A stretch of 64,000 nucleotides of DNA, from contig WBMQ01000007.1 of the NCBI GenBank assembly GCA_016630905.1, positions 620,001 to 684,000 on the forward strand, in the 5' to 3' direction. A program made the position numbers and the translations under genes. Under the pieces are notes generated by a model that saw only the letters and a list, made by a program, of their open reading frames with translations, did no database searches and was not told the origin of the DNA. The stretch comes from Capillidium heterosporum (taxonomy: Eukaryota > Entomophthoromycota > Entomophthoromycetes > Entomophthorales > Capillidiaceae). Position 1 is the first letter of the stretch; every line of letters begins with the position of its first letter. Shown piece after piece: positions 39,914 through 49,093 of the stretch.

Positions 39914-40945
39914 CGTTCTTTATAAAGTTGAAGTTGGCAAGGTGGAATAGTATGAGTTTGAAATGTTATGATTTTGGTTTTCAATTTTGGAACCTTATGC
40001 GAACTTTGTTCTTTATAAATTGTCCTTTTCAATTGATTTGGAGTTGCTTGAAGTTTGGATAATTGACGATTGAAAACTTCAAAATTAGAGATGTTGAATA
40101 AAGTTTCAAACAAAGGATATGTATTACTCTCAATATAAATGGAATGTGCTTTTACAAATATATACACTGCTTATACATATTATATATACAACCATAGATA
40201 TAAAACTGGTAATAAACTATTGTCGTTTTATATGATGACTTACAGCATCCCTTGCTTTAATAAACTTTTACTACTATACCTAATTATCATTCTATAGTTC
40301 TAATAAGCTTATAAAGCTGTATGTATATAGCTATAAATCAAACATACAATATTCCATATATCAACTAATAGTGATTTCCAGTCTATTTTCAGATATTTAT
40401 TTAGCCCTACTAAGTATGCTCCATCTTAAAATGTACCAAATAAGTTCTGAATTAATTGCACCCTAGCCAGTTATTTGAACTGATTTATAGTGCAATTAAT
40501 TTAGAGCTTTAAATGGCTATTAATGAAAAGGACTGTTGATGTTTGTTTTTGCGGGTAAAAATCCTATTATACCCAATACAATATTATTATACGCATACAT
40601 ATACCTTTAAGAGCACCAGCCCAACACCACCTATACCGAATTCTCATCTACAAAATGAACAATTGTGGAGTATTTCAAGTTCACTACCACTTCAAGAATC
40701 CATCTAGATCCCAGCGTTTTCATATCCCAAACGCCAAACATTTGCCAAGTCTAATTATTAAAACGTCACACCCTTCAATTTAGCCTCCCAAATCTTGTCC
40801 AAAAGCTTCGAAACTTTTACAAATTAACCCCACACCTCAGACTATCTTCAAAATGCAAAAAAGTATATAAGGTGATCGAACGACGCTACTAAGCAATTCT
40901 TAAATTTATATATTTTTCAAAAGAGCCAACTTGTACATTTGAATT
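39914..40945. other. Divergent intergenic region, DOP1 / COPI-associated gene
   Basis: 1.0 kb separates two divergent starts, both encoding Golgi-traffic proteins, so shared promoter sequence is possible. A TATATAA element (40864-40870) lies 76 bases before the plus-strand ATG. No other gene seen. Confidence 0.45.
40864..40870 (+). promoter_or_regulatory. TATA-like element
   Basis: TATATAA 76 bases upstream of the ATG at 40946, in the position expected for a core promoter of the COPI-associated gene. Confidence 0.4.
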
Positions 40946-41564
40946 ATGGAGAAACCAACCAGTGCTATGAAGCTAGATAAAACCTTCAGTATTATCAACA
41001 TCGTAATCGCAATTATTCTGCTGATGAACGGCATCAGTTTATGGGTCAACTTGGGCTACGGCTTAAATGGATTCTTTTTGTCAAACTCGGTAGTTTTGGG
41101 CATATACATGGTGTAAGACTATATGTAGTATGTGGAAATACTAACTGGCTATCTGCTGATATGATTTTAGATTGAGCGCCATCCTCTTTTTGACTTTGGA
41201 GTTCCAAAGAGTCGAACCCGTCTTCGTCAAGAACGCAAGATTCCTCTATACACCGCTAGGTCGCGGTATAGGTAACTTATAATAGCGCGTATTGTAGTAC
41301 TAACCAATGGTTTCAATTTCCTCAAAACTATTGTAGCCTATTTAATGTAAGTGTATTTAGTTATTCATCAGCATCTAAATGTCATATAGTGTAGGATTGA
41401 TGACATCAGGACCTGGATGGTGGCAGATCGTCAGTGTAGTAGTTATACTTTTCCTAGGCTTCGTTTCAATTGTTGTCCATATCCAGATCCAGGATAAGGA
41501 GTACCAATATGCCGGCATAATCCCAGTTCGTGGCTTACCTGAAGTCCAAGCGACTGACGTTTAG
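40946..41564 (+). CDS. COPI-associated (Tvp15-like) membrane protein, short form
   Basis: Four exons (40946-41112, 41171-41271, micro-exon 41337-41346, 41390-41564) encode about 150 residues with four helices: FSIINIVIAIILLMNGIS, VVLGIYMVLSAILFLTLEF, AYLIVGLMTSG and IVSVVVILFLGFVSIVVHI. The diagnostic loop FQRVEPVFVKNARFLYTPLGRGI matches the COPI_assoc family, whose yeast member Tvp15 sits in Tlg2-containing Golgi membranes. It ends soon after the fourth helix (GLPEVQATDV), the usual family length. By contrast, the paralogue at 30-3627 carries a huge tail. Exon 2 is 101 nt in both genes, and all three intron positions and phases are shared. Confidence 0.88.
41337..41346 (+). other. 10-nt micro-exon of COPI-associated gene 2
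   Basis: CCTATTTAAT sits between ...TATTGTAG and GTAAGTG. It supplies A-Y-L-(I) with phase-1 entry and phase-2 exit. Skipping it would shift the frame out of the GLMTSGPGWWQI exon. The paralogue has CCTACATAGT at the same position. Confidence 0.85.
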
Positions 41565-42147
41565 GATCGAGCTATTTTTATACATTAATATTTATCATAC
41601 TATGCAAATAAAGGACATATATAATTGTGGTTGAGATTTTGAACTTGCATTTTGGCAAACTTAGGATATATATAGAACTGCCCTACAGCACCTCTTTTCT
41701 AATGTAATTCTAGTTGCATTCATAATAGAAGCGGTGCTTTTATATGAAACACCTTAGATGTATCTTATTGTGTTTAATTTGTACAGCTTTTAGGTTTCAA
41801 TAATAGTTGAGTAACAACTAACGAGTCAATGGTAAGCAACCTTCATCGCATTCTATGGATGGATACAATATTTTAATAAAAAGTTGGGAATTCTCATTTC
41901 CAAAAGCTCAAATGTCTGTAGACAGATGCTCTTTTAAGCTATATGGGACTTGAAAGTAATCTAAGGAACCTACTAAATTCATTTATATACAATATAAAAG
42001 ATCCAATGTAAAAGTATAAAGCTTATGGTGAGATCTTGTAAATATCGTTTTTAAGTACCAGTAAACATAAACTTAGCAACCCTACTAGGTGTTTTTGACC
42101 AAATACTTAACATTTGGATTGATCTATTTGACTAGTTTTCGATATTT
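41565..42147. other. Intergenic (convergent genes)
   Basis: AT-rich 3' flanks of the COPI-associated gene and the F-box gene; nothing else seen. Confidence 0.5.
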
Positions 42148-43410
42148 TCAACTAAACTTGACTAAGACATTGGAGCATCGAGCCTTAATCCACTCGACAA
42201 ATTTGGTTTCGGTCTTGGGAAAGGTTACAAACTGCAGGTGTAAGTTGCCCTCATCATTAGCATCATCTAAAGCTGTAGGGTCGATGACATATAAACAGCT
42301 GTAGGTGGAATGAATAGTAAGGTTAGCGAGAGAAGGTAGTTGCAACTGTAACATTTCCAAAAAATGGTAACCTAAATTCACTTTCCCTAAGAGTTGCAGC
42401 TTAACGATAGGGCTTGTACAATTTACATCGGTGAACAAGTTGTCAGTGATGTTGGATAAAAAGATTGCATGTGTCAGCTTAGGCAAAGTCAGCACGAAGT
42501 TCATGGATGTGTTATCAAAAGTTGCATATAGGTGCAAGCGAACGTATCTGAGGTTTTGCAACTTGTTCCAGCCTTGGGATGTTATTTATCCTACTGTGAT
42601 ATCCAAGCTTACTAGTCGATCAAACACATATTTGATGAAATGATTGTAATACTCTACGGTACTAGGATTGTTGATCTTGAAGTTCAAAGTTCGAAGCTCG
42701 GGGAAACTCTCCAAAGGGATTTTCTTTACAACTTGTTTGTTGCTGAAATTGAGGGTCAGCTTCTTCAAATTTACATAAGTAGCTGAGGCCATAGATACTT
42801 CCAAGTCATAAATGTTTATGTTTAACTCCAAAATCTTCAAGTTTGGGAACTGCTTATTGATTTTAACTAAAATGTGTTGATCCCATAAAGCTACTTGTAA
42901 GACTAACGACTTGAGTTGAGGACATGCAAACAGATCGATAACTTTTAAACTCTTTATACTGCTGTTCCTTAAAGTTAAGTCGAAGTGAGCGAGCTTATTG
43001 ATGACTTTAGAAAAGTTGTGTTTATTTGGAAAGGGCTCATCTAGGACCAGCTTAAAACTCTTTAACTTTATTGGTAACGTAGGTAGAAGGTCGAAGGCTT
43101 TAGGATCTTCTTTGTAAATTAGAAAGAGGTCCTCCAAATTGGGAAAGTGATGCTTTACCTTGAAGAAATCAGCATAGATACAGTCGTTGACTCTTTTGAT
43201 AAATTTTCCCACCTTGGAAACTAGACTTATCAATTCGATATACTGATCTTCATACAGCTCGTTGAAATAGATGGATTCGTAAATTTTAGGCAAGAGAATT
43301 CTGTTAAAGCGTTTGTCGCAGTACCGTAGTTCAAGGTAGTCAAAAATTTCCAAGTTGTTGATGATGTCTTCAATTATAAAGTCGGGTAGGTCGTAAAGAT
43401 GGATGCTCAT
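42148..43410 (-). pseudogene. F-box/LRR-type protein with in-frame stop
   Basis: The N-terminus (MSIHLYDLPDFIIEDIINNL, then LRYCDKRFNRILLPKIYE) has the F-box pattern. It is followed by irregular leucine-rich segments (FPNLKILELNINIYDLEV, NLKKLTLNFSN, FPELRTLNFKIN). The same frame runs 42148-43410 but is interrupted by one TAA between ...DITVG and ITSQGWNKLQNL, near 42583-42585. Reading continues as LRR-like sequence (LRYVRLHLYATFD, LPKLTHAIFLSN) to the stop at 42148. No intron of plausible length keeps the frame, though a GTAAGC donor lies just before. It is therefore a nonsense allele, an error, or a truncated protein. It resembles the intact gene at 45425-46696 in size and layout. F-box proteins recruit substrates to SCF ubiquitin ligases. 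Confidence 0.6.
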
Positions 43411-44023
43411 GTCGTGTACTCAGTTCAACAAAGATTTGATGCTGCTTTCATTGTTGAACACGTAGGCATAATTAGAACATTAATTAGCCAATAGTTTAAT
43501 CAGGTTTAGCAGCAAGACTATTTTCTATTAGCTGAATGGAAACCTATAAGTTCAAACAAAATATCCGTGCCAAACCAATTTGTAATCTATCATACAGCCT
43601 ACCTCTTATTTATCCAATACACAGGTGTAAGTAAACCTTTTAAATGGTGCAGGTGCATTCATAAGCCTGTCGCTTCCAAGTAGCCAACATTTTTGAGAAG
43701 AGAGCATAGAAAGACTTTTCTTTTGATCAAAGTTTGGCTCTAGGCTGGAAGCAGAATCCATTATTACAAATTAAATATATTTCACCTTCAAATTCGAAGT
43801 TATATTGTTGTGCTTTTATTTAAAATATGATAACACTATATCTTTTGATGGAGATATCCATTGTCCCACTCATGTAGCCTTCCTACATCAATTTCACCTG
43901 TCCATTTACTTAAAATCGATAACTATAATAAAAATTTTACGATACTCCACCAACAAGCACACAACGTAGATCTGGGGATTGAAACTGATACCATTATGAC
44001 ATCGGCTTTTAAGCTGGGCAGCC
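43411..44023. other. Intergenic, divergent F-box gene / secreted protein gene
   Basis: About 600 bases with no coding signal; contains the promoters of both neighbours. Confidence 0.45.
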
Positions 44024-44030
44024 TATATAA
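44024..44030 (+). promoter_or_regulatory. TATA element, secreted protein gene
   Basis: GCCTATATAAAGGC around 44022-44034 gives a TATATAA box 48 bases before the ATG at 44078. An almost identical GCCTATATAAAAGC precedes the F-box gene at 45354. Confidence 0.55.
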
Positions 44031-44077
44031 AGGCATGGCATCCAATCTCCAATTAGGAAAATAAACTTTAAGTAAAG

Positions 44078-44524
44078 ATGCTGCATCCCATCCTGTTAGC
44101 TTTAACCATCTTAGGCATAAGTAGTGAGAATATCCATCCATTCTTCGTGAGGTCGGGCGACTGTGCTGTCCGTATCGATATCAACTACAAAGTGGACGAC
44201 CACGATAAGTTCTGTTATTTTGAAAAGTATATAGGTGGCAGTAGAACCTTATGTGAAGGACTAGGTAGTAATGTAGAACCAAGTCGTCGTAATCAAGGCA
44301 ACGCTTGTAAGTACTTTAAGAATGGTGGTTGTAGACCAAGTCCAAGGTTCCTTTCCAGTAAATTTTGTTCGGCTCAGATAGTGGAACCTAACTTGAATTA
44401 TGCCAAGGTCAAGCAGTACTTTGTAGACTGTATCCATACCGACAGAAGGTTCAAAATTAGCGGAAATGATGTACATTGTATGGAAGGAAAGCCGCCTCAT
44501 TATGATAGATTTGGGGCATCCTAG
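44078..44524 (+). CDS. Small secreted cysteine-rich protein
   Basis: The single exon of 148 codons begins with a hydrophobic signal peptide (MLHPILLALTILGISS; cleavage probably near residues 16-20). The mature part is hydrophilic, with eight cysteines (in GDC, KFC, TLC, NAC, GGC, KFC, VDC and VHC), enough for four disulfides. It has no transmembrane helix or repeat. A TATA box 48 bases upstream supports an independent transcript. I do not recognise the fold. It could be a secreted effector-like protein, an adhesin fragment or an enzyme inhibitor; the sequence supports only 'secreted, disulfide-rich'. Confidence 0.75.
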   Translation: MLHPILLALTILGISSENIHPFFVRSGDCAVRIDINYKVDDHDKFCYFEKYIGGSRTLCEGLGSNVEPSRRNQGNACKYFKNGGCRPSPRFLSSKFCSAQIVEPNLNYAKVKQYFVDCIHTDRRFKISGNDVHCMEGKPPHYDRFGAS

Positions 44525-45353
44525 TTTTTGTATTAAATTTATGGCATTTGATATAGGGTTTTACTTTTTTTCTTTATTGTGATCACTGTTGCCAAATTCT
44601 TATCAAAGTTATATTCGTAATTTGATTCATTATAAATGGTATTTATAGTTTAATGAGTGATATAACTCAACAAACATATATCCTAGTTTACTAACTTTAT
44701 CATAATAGGTTAAATCGACTGTAAGCGTCAACATCTTAAAGTACATTATACATTTACTATAATTTTATAATTACTGACATGAAAGCATATGGTAACTTTG
44801 GTATGTTATAATTTGATGATATTCAAAAGTGACTTGTTATTGTAACCAAGTATTGAGTTGATGGGGTATATCTTTACTTTTCAACGGATTCCAATGGCAG
44901 CATATGAGCGTACTCAACACATTGCTAAAAACCTTGGTGCATTGTAAAGTGTAGTGCTGTATATTAGTTAAATCTTTGTGTTACCTTTGCAAAGCCTTAG
45001 TAGATGTACTATATTTTATAGCTAATAGGGAGTTAGTTTTCTGTATAAATTACTTTCACCACCTGAATTATATAGCTAAAGAGCTTGAAAGTTTATTTAA
45101 CTTGTATACAACTTGCTAGCTTATGAAAAAATAAAACTTAGAATAAAAGTACATTACTAAAATATCTTGAACTGATATATATGAGCATAGCTATGTTATG
45201 AAAATAGCTGAAGCATTGGATGCATCTACCATCGGCTTTACTATCTTTATTCTGACATAGAAATTGGCTTTCTAGATCCAGCTATTTATAAAATTTTCCG
45301 AACTTACAAAAGGCTGCCAAATTTCTTGGAGTTCCTTCATTGTTGAAAGTGCC
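44525..45353. other. Intergenic
   Basis: AT-rich spacer between the secreted-protein gene and the F-box gene; nothing further seen. Confidence 0.5.
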
Positions 45354-45360
45354 TATATAA
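45354..45360 (+). promoter_or_regulatory. TATA element, F-box gene
   Basis: TATATAA in the context GCCTATATAAAAGC, 65 bases before the ATG at 45425; near-identical to the element before the secreted-protein gene. Confidence 0.5.
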
Positions 45361-45424
45361 AAGCAATTTGAAGAGACAATAGTAGCAGCCAACATCAACA
45401 TTTATTCAAAACTATCCATTTATA

Positions 45425-46696
45425 ATGTGCAACATAACTACATTACCTGACCTGATAATTTTACGCATAATCGACTACCTACCTTTTGACCAACTTTTGG
45501 AGCTGCGACTCCTGGAAAAGAACTTTGAAAAGGTATTGAGATTCCGCATCTTTTACTCAGTTAGTGAGCTCTTTCAGTTTACATTTGACGACAAAGAACA
45601 GCAGTTCACCATCATGAAGTTGATCAACAAATACAAGGATTACGTAAGAGTAACCTACATCAAGGGAGAATTTCAGTTTAGATTGATGTTCAACACTGTC
45701 CTAAATTTATCGTTACACTTTCGCACCAAGTTGGAATTCACCAGCTTTTTCGATATGTACCCCAAACTAACTAAAGTCAAACACTTGGCAGTAACCAACT
45801 TGTTTTACTCTGATAACTTTGATTACCCTTTACAGCATATTATCCCTACTCTGTTTAGCTTTGCTTATGTCAGCTATACCGGCCATGTCAACGACGAAGC
45901 TTTTACTAATTTATATAATCCGAACCTCAAAAAGTTGGTACTGAATGCGATCTTTGGGAACGTTGTGCGCTCTATCAGTAAAAGTTTCCCTAACTTGACT
46001 AGCTTAGAGTTATACTCCCGTGACGAGTTAAATTTATCTTTAGATGATTTAATTACCTTTGATCCATTTTATAGCTTGAAGAAGTTGAACTTGACGTTAG
46101 GCCTTGGTAACTTTGACGAGTATATGCTGAACGACTGCACCAAATTCCCCAAGTTAATCGAGCTGAAGGTCCGGAAACCTCAGTTAAATGTCGTCGACCG
46201 GTACTTACATCAAGGTTGGGGTAAATTAGGTAGACTGACTTTTGTTTTAAGTGATCCAGCTACCAACCTACTGCATTTGAGGTCTCTTACCCACTTGGAC
46301 TTAGAGTTCAGTTACCAACCAACAGCTACTTTCCAATTGTTGCTATCGGAGTTGACTAATCTGATCTCCATTAACTTCTTAACCGATTATTTGGATGACG
46401 ATGCCTTTGAGTTTGAGTTTGGGGAACTTAAGTTGCGCAAGGTTGAATTGTCGGGGTTGACTATGCTAGGTCCACAGTTCATTACGTTTATGACTAGATG
46501 CATACCTTCAGTACAGCATATCGTATTTAAAGGTAGATCTCCCTTCTTCGACAATACAACCAACTTTGACTTCAATGATCATCTAGATAGTTTATCGGAA
46601 GACTATTTCAATTATTTGATTACCTTGAACTTGGTCAACATTCCTAGTGTTTTTAAAAGTTGGGTGATAAGGAATGCTAAAGGTCTAAGCCTTTGA
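45425..46696 (+). CDS. F-box/LRR-type protein
   Basis: A single intact exon of 423 codons. The N-terminus (LPDLIILRIIDYLPFDQLLE, LRLLEKNFEKVLRFRIFY) fits an F-box, the Skp1-binding motif of SCF ubiquitin ligases. Degenerate leucine-rich repeats follow to the end (FPNLTSLELYSRDELNLS, SLKKLNLTLGLGNFDEYM, FPKLIELKVRKPQLNV, LRSLTHLDLEFSYQP). Length, absence of introns and motif layout match the interrupted gene at 42148-43410. The two are probably members of one expanded family. The substrate is unknown. Confidence 0.78.
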   Translation: MCNITTLPDLIILRIIDYLPFDQLLELRLLEKNFEKVLRFRIFYSVSELFQFTFDDKEQQFTIMKLINKYKDYVRVTYIKGEFQFRLMFNTVLNLSLHFRTKLEFTSFFDMYPKLTKVKHLAVTNLFYSDNFDYPLQHIIPTLFSFAYVSYTGHVNDEAFTNLYNPNLKKLVLNAIFGNVVRSISKSFPNLTSLELYSRDELNLSLDDLITFDPFYSLKKLNLTLGLGNFDEYMLNDCTKFPKLIELKVRKPQLNVVDRYLHQGWGKLGRLTFVLSDPATNLLHLRSLTHLDLEFSYQPTATFQLLLSELTNLISINFLTDYLDDDAFEFEFGELKLRKVELSGLTMLGPQFITFMTRCIPSVQHIVFKGRSPFFDNTTNFDFNDHLDSLSEDYFNYLITLNLVNIPSVFKSWVIRNAKGLSL

Positions 46697-47756
46697 ATTA
46701 GAGCATTTGTATATCGAGATTTTTTGTTGATTTAATAATTTATATTAAAGTATATTTGGTTTTCTAATTCCTAAAATTTAAAACACACTATGCTTTTATA
46801 CAATAGTAACTTTATTTGAAAGAATTAATATAAAGAGAAACATTCAATCCTTAACAATAATGAGTCAATCTTCCTTTTATAAAGCAATATCCTTAGTGCC
46901 CTTGTAGTAAATTCATTGTTAAACATAAGAACCTTATATTAAAACCATTGAAATTGATGGTCTTTGAATGCTCCTCCTTGTATAACATTACTTTCTATTC
47001 TTCACATACACAAACAAAATTTTCATTTTAAAGTTGACAGATGGAAAATTGAGTCTTAGGGATGGAGTAGTAGGACTATTTAAGAGCAGTCTACTCTTGG
47101 CTGATCTCATAGTTGAGACAGATTTGAGGATATAAGAAGTATGTACTTGCTCTTGGAGTTGGAGAACTTTTAGTAATGATCCGACTGAGTACCATTTGAG
47201 CTAATGCAAAGCTAGAAGTTGGATACTACATCTATTTGCGATATATTAAGTTTCTAACGAATTATTTTGCAATTAATACAGTAGCTTCAAAAGAAAATTT
47301 TGAACTACACTACCGTGATTAATGAACCTGGCTAACTGAATATTACATTTCATCTTCAACTAAACCTTTTCAATCAAAAATTGATATGGAAACAATATGT
47401 ATTCATCTATAAAATGTGAGTATGGTTTCAAGACTAATGTAGAAAAACTATTTAGTTTAGTTTGAATCGACCATCAAATTTGTATTGGTCGGCACTACTT
47501 GGGAAGGTGAACGATTATGACACCAAGCCAATAGCAACATAATAAGGAGTATACTAAAGTAGCTATTGGCTCAGTGCCATATTAGATTCCTTTCTCAAGT
47601 GGTGCCGACCAATACAAAGTGTTGGTGAAATCTTTGCTAAATTTACGTCACTATAATCATACCAAGCTTTCGGGTATTTAAGCTAACAAAACTTTAATTC
47701 CTTGGCTTTCCAAGAGTATAAGAACCAAATTTGAACACCTTTTAAAAATATAAACA
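46697..47756. other. Intergenic with a palindromic element
   Basis: 1.06 kb upstream of the GMF gene; apart from the inverted repeat at 47479-47618 I see nothing. Confidence 0.5.
47479..47618. repeat. 140-bp imperfect palindrome (MITE-like or hairpin)
   Basis: Two arms of about 57 bases read TTTGTATTGGTCGGCAC... on both strands from the outside in. They match at TTTGTATTGGTCGGCAC, ACTTG, GAA, GG and again at GCCAATAGC, around a centre of about 26 bases. The outer 17 bases are a perfect match; the middle of each arm has diverged. No target-site duplication is evident (left flank atcaaa, right flank gtgttg). It lies 139 bases before the GMF start. It could be a short non-autonomous transposon, or a cruciform or regulatory hairpin. 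Confidence 0.85.
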
Positions 47757-48177
47757 ATGTCCGAGTTAAGCTGTGCCATAAGCGAAGAAATAATTAGCAA
47801 GGTAAAGAAGTTTCGGTTCGCCAAAGATATCGAATGTGGCTACTTAAGCTTCAAGATCAATCGTAAGTTACATAGCGTCGAGTTAGGATGAGGAGGATTT
47901 GGCAACCGACTTTGAAACCATTAGTGAAGATTTACCTGAAGATGCGCCTAGATACCTCGTCATAAGTTACAAGCAGACTTTGAAGGATGGTAGGGTTAAA
48001 TATCCTTTGGTATTTGTGCACTATGCGCCACCCGGTGTTAACTCAGAAATCAATATGTTGGCTACAACTACTAGAACTACCTTCGTCAAGGTAACTCAGC
48101 TGACTTCAGTATTAGAATTGAGTGATCGGGAGGAATTCAGCCAGAGTTGGTTGGACCAGCAATTGACACGATTCTAA
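47757..48177 (+). CDS. GMF1: Glia maturation factor-type ADF-homology protein
   Basis: GMF proteins bind Arp2/3 and remove actin branches. The ATG at 47757 gives MSELSCAISEEIISKVKKF, then RFAKDIECGYLSFKINRKLH. The second half (EDAPRYLVISYKQTLKDGRV, KYPLVFVHYAPPGVNSEINM, VTQLTSVLELSDREEFSQSW) is typical ADF-homology sequence of the GMF branch. The two halves are out of frame by one base at GG 47886-47887. Dropping one G gives the family's LDEE motif at the join (VELDEEDLATDFETI). A 24-nt intron is formally possible but too short and would delete conserved residues. Total length is about 139 residues, normal for the family. Confidence 0.88.
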
Positions 48178-49093
48178 TTATTTTTAGTAAGTTTCTTTTG
48201 TTTTGGAAGTTTATTGGGAATTTTAAATTTTTTGTTTAGAGTTTGTAATAAAGTTCATGTCCTTCAACTTTATTAGATGTATGTTTTGAGTATATATTTC
48301 ATCTTTAAGGTTCTTTGCAATGATTTATTTTCTTTGTTTGGATGCACATGTTTCACAGCACCTTATGTATTTCGGCTTAATGGTATACCGTTGCTGTTAA
48401 CTATATAATGGAAAAGGTATTCAATGCTTTTAAATAGCGACTACTATGACTGATCAAGATATTTGTGCAATAAACCTGTCTATAAAGTCATTTAATAATA
48501 GAAAATTGAGAGAAACTTCCATCTTTTATGATGGGTACTACGTTCATAAATAAACTACTTTTAAAAGACATTAATTTCAAATCTGAACGCCAAGAGATAG
48601 CTAAGAGCATGCTAATGGCAGCAGAAGTTGCAATGAGTACACTATAAATACTGCAGCTTAAAGTATCGACATCAGGGATATATGTTAGCAAAAGTAATTA
48701 GTACTTATAAAGCTATGGGTATGGGTCCTTTTTTGAACTATTTTACTTGATACGTAGGCCACAACTTTCATAGAGGTTGTAAGATGAAAACTCCAATACA
48801 ACTTGGCTCTACTATATTTTCCAAAAACAAGCCCATATGTTCCGATTTACAGACATTTTTATTATAATAAATTTATCAAAGCTGTCCTAGATGTAGGAAC
48901 ATCAGGAATTCTTGATGGATCAAATTACTTAATTTTACTTTGAATTTCTAAACTATTCTGACGTTTTTCACCTTCAATTAACTTTCGGAGGTTTAATTAC
49001 ATATATATTCAAAAGCCAAATACAAATAGGCTGATCCAACTAAAAGCTTAACAAGTTACCTAACCAACCTTTACAACCGATAGCAAAGCAAAG
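48178..49093. other. Intergenic
   Basis: AT-rich; no gene supported. The minus-strand ORF at 48488-48691 has no coding features beyond length. Confidence 0.5.

Noticed and set aside
47870-47890. 24-nt intron in the GMF gene (GTAAGT...GTTAG)
   Set aside because: Far shorter than every other intron here, and removing it would delete residues that match the GMF family; a single extra G explains the frame better.
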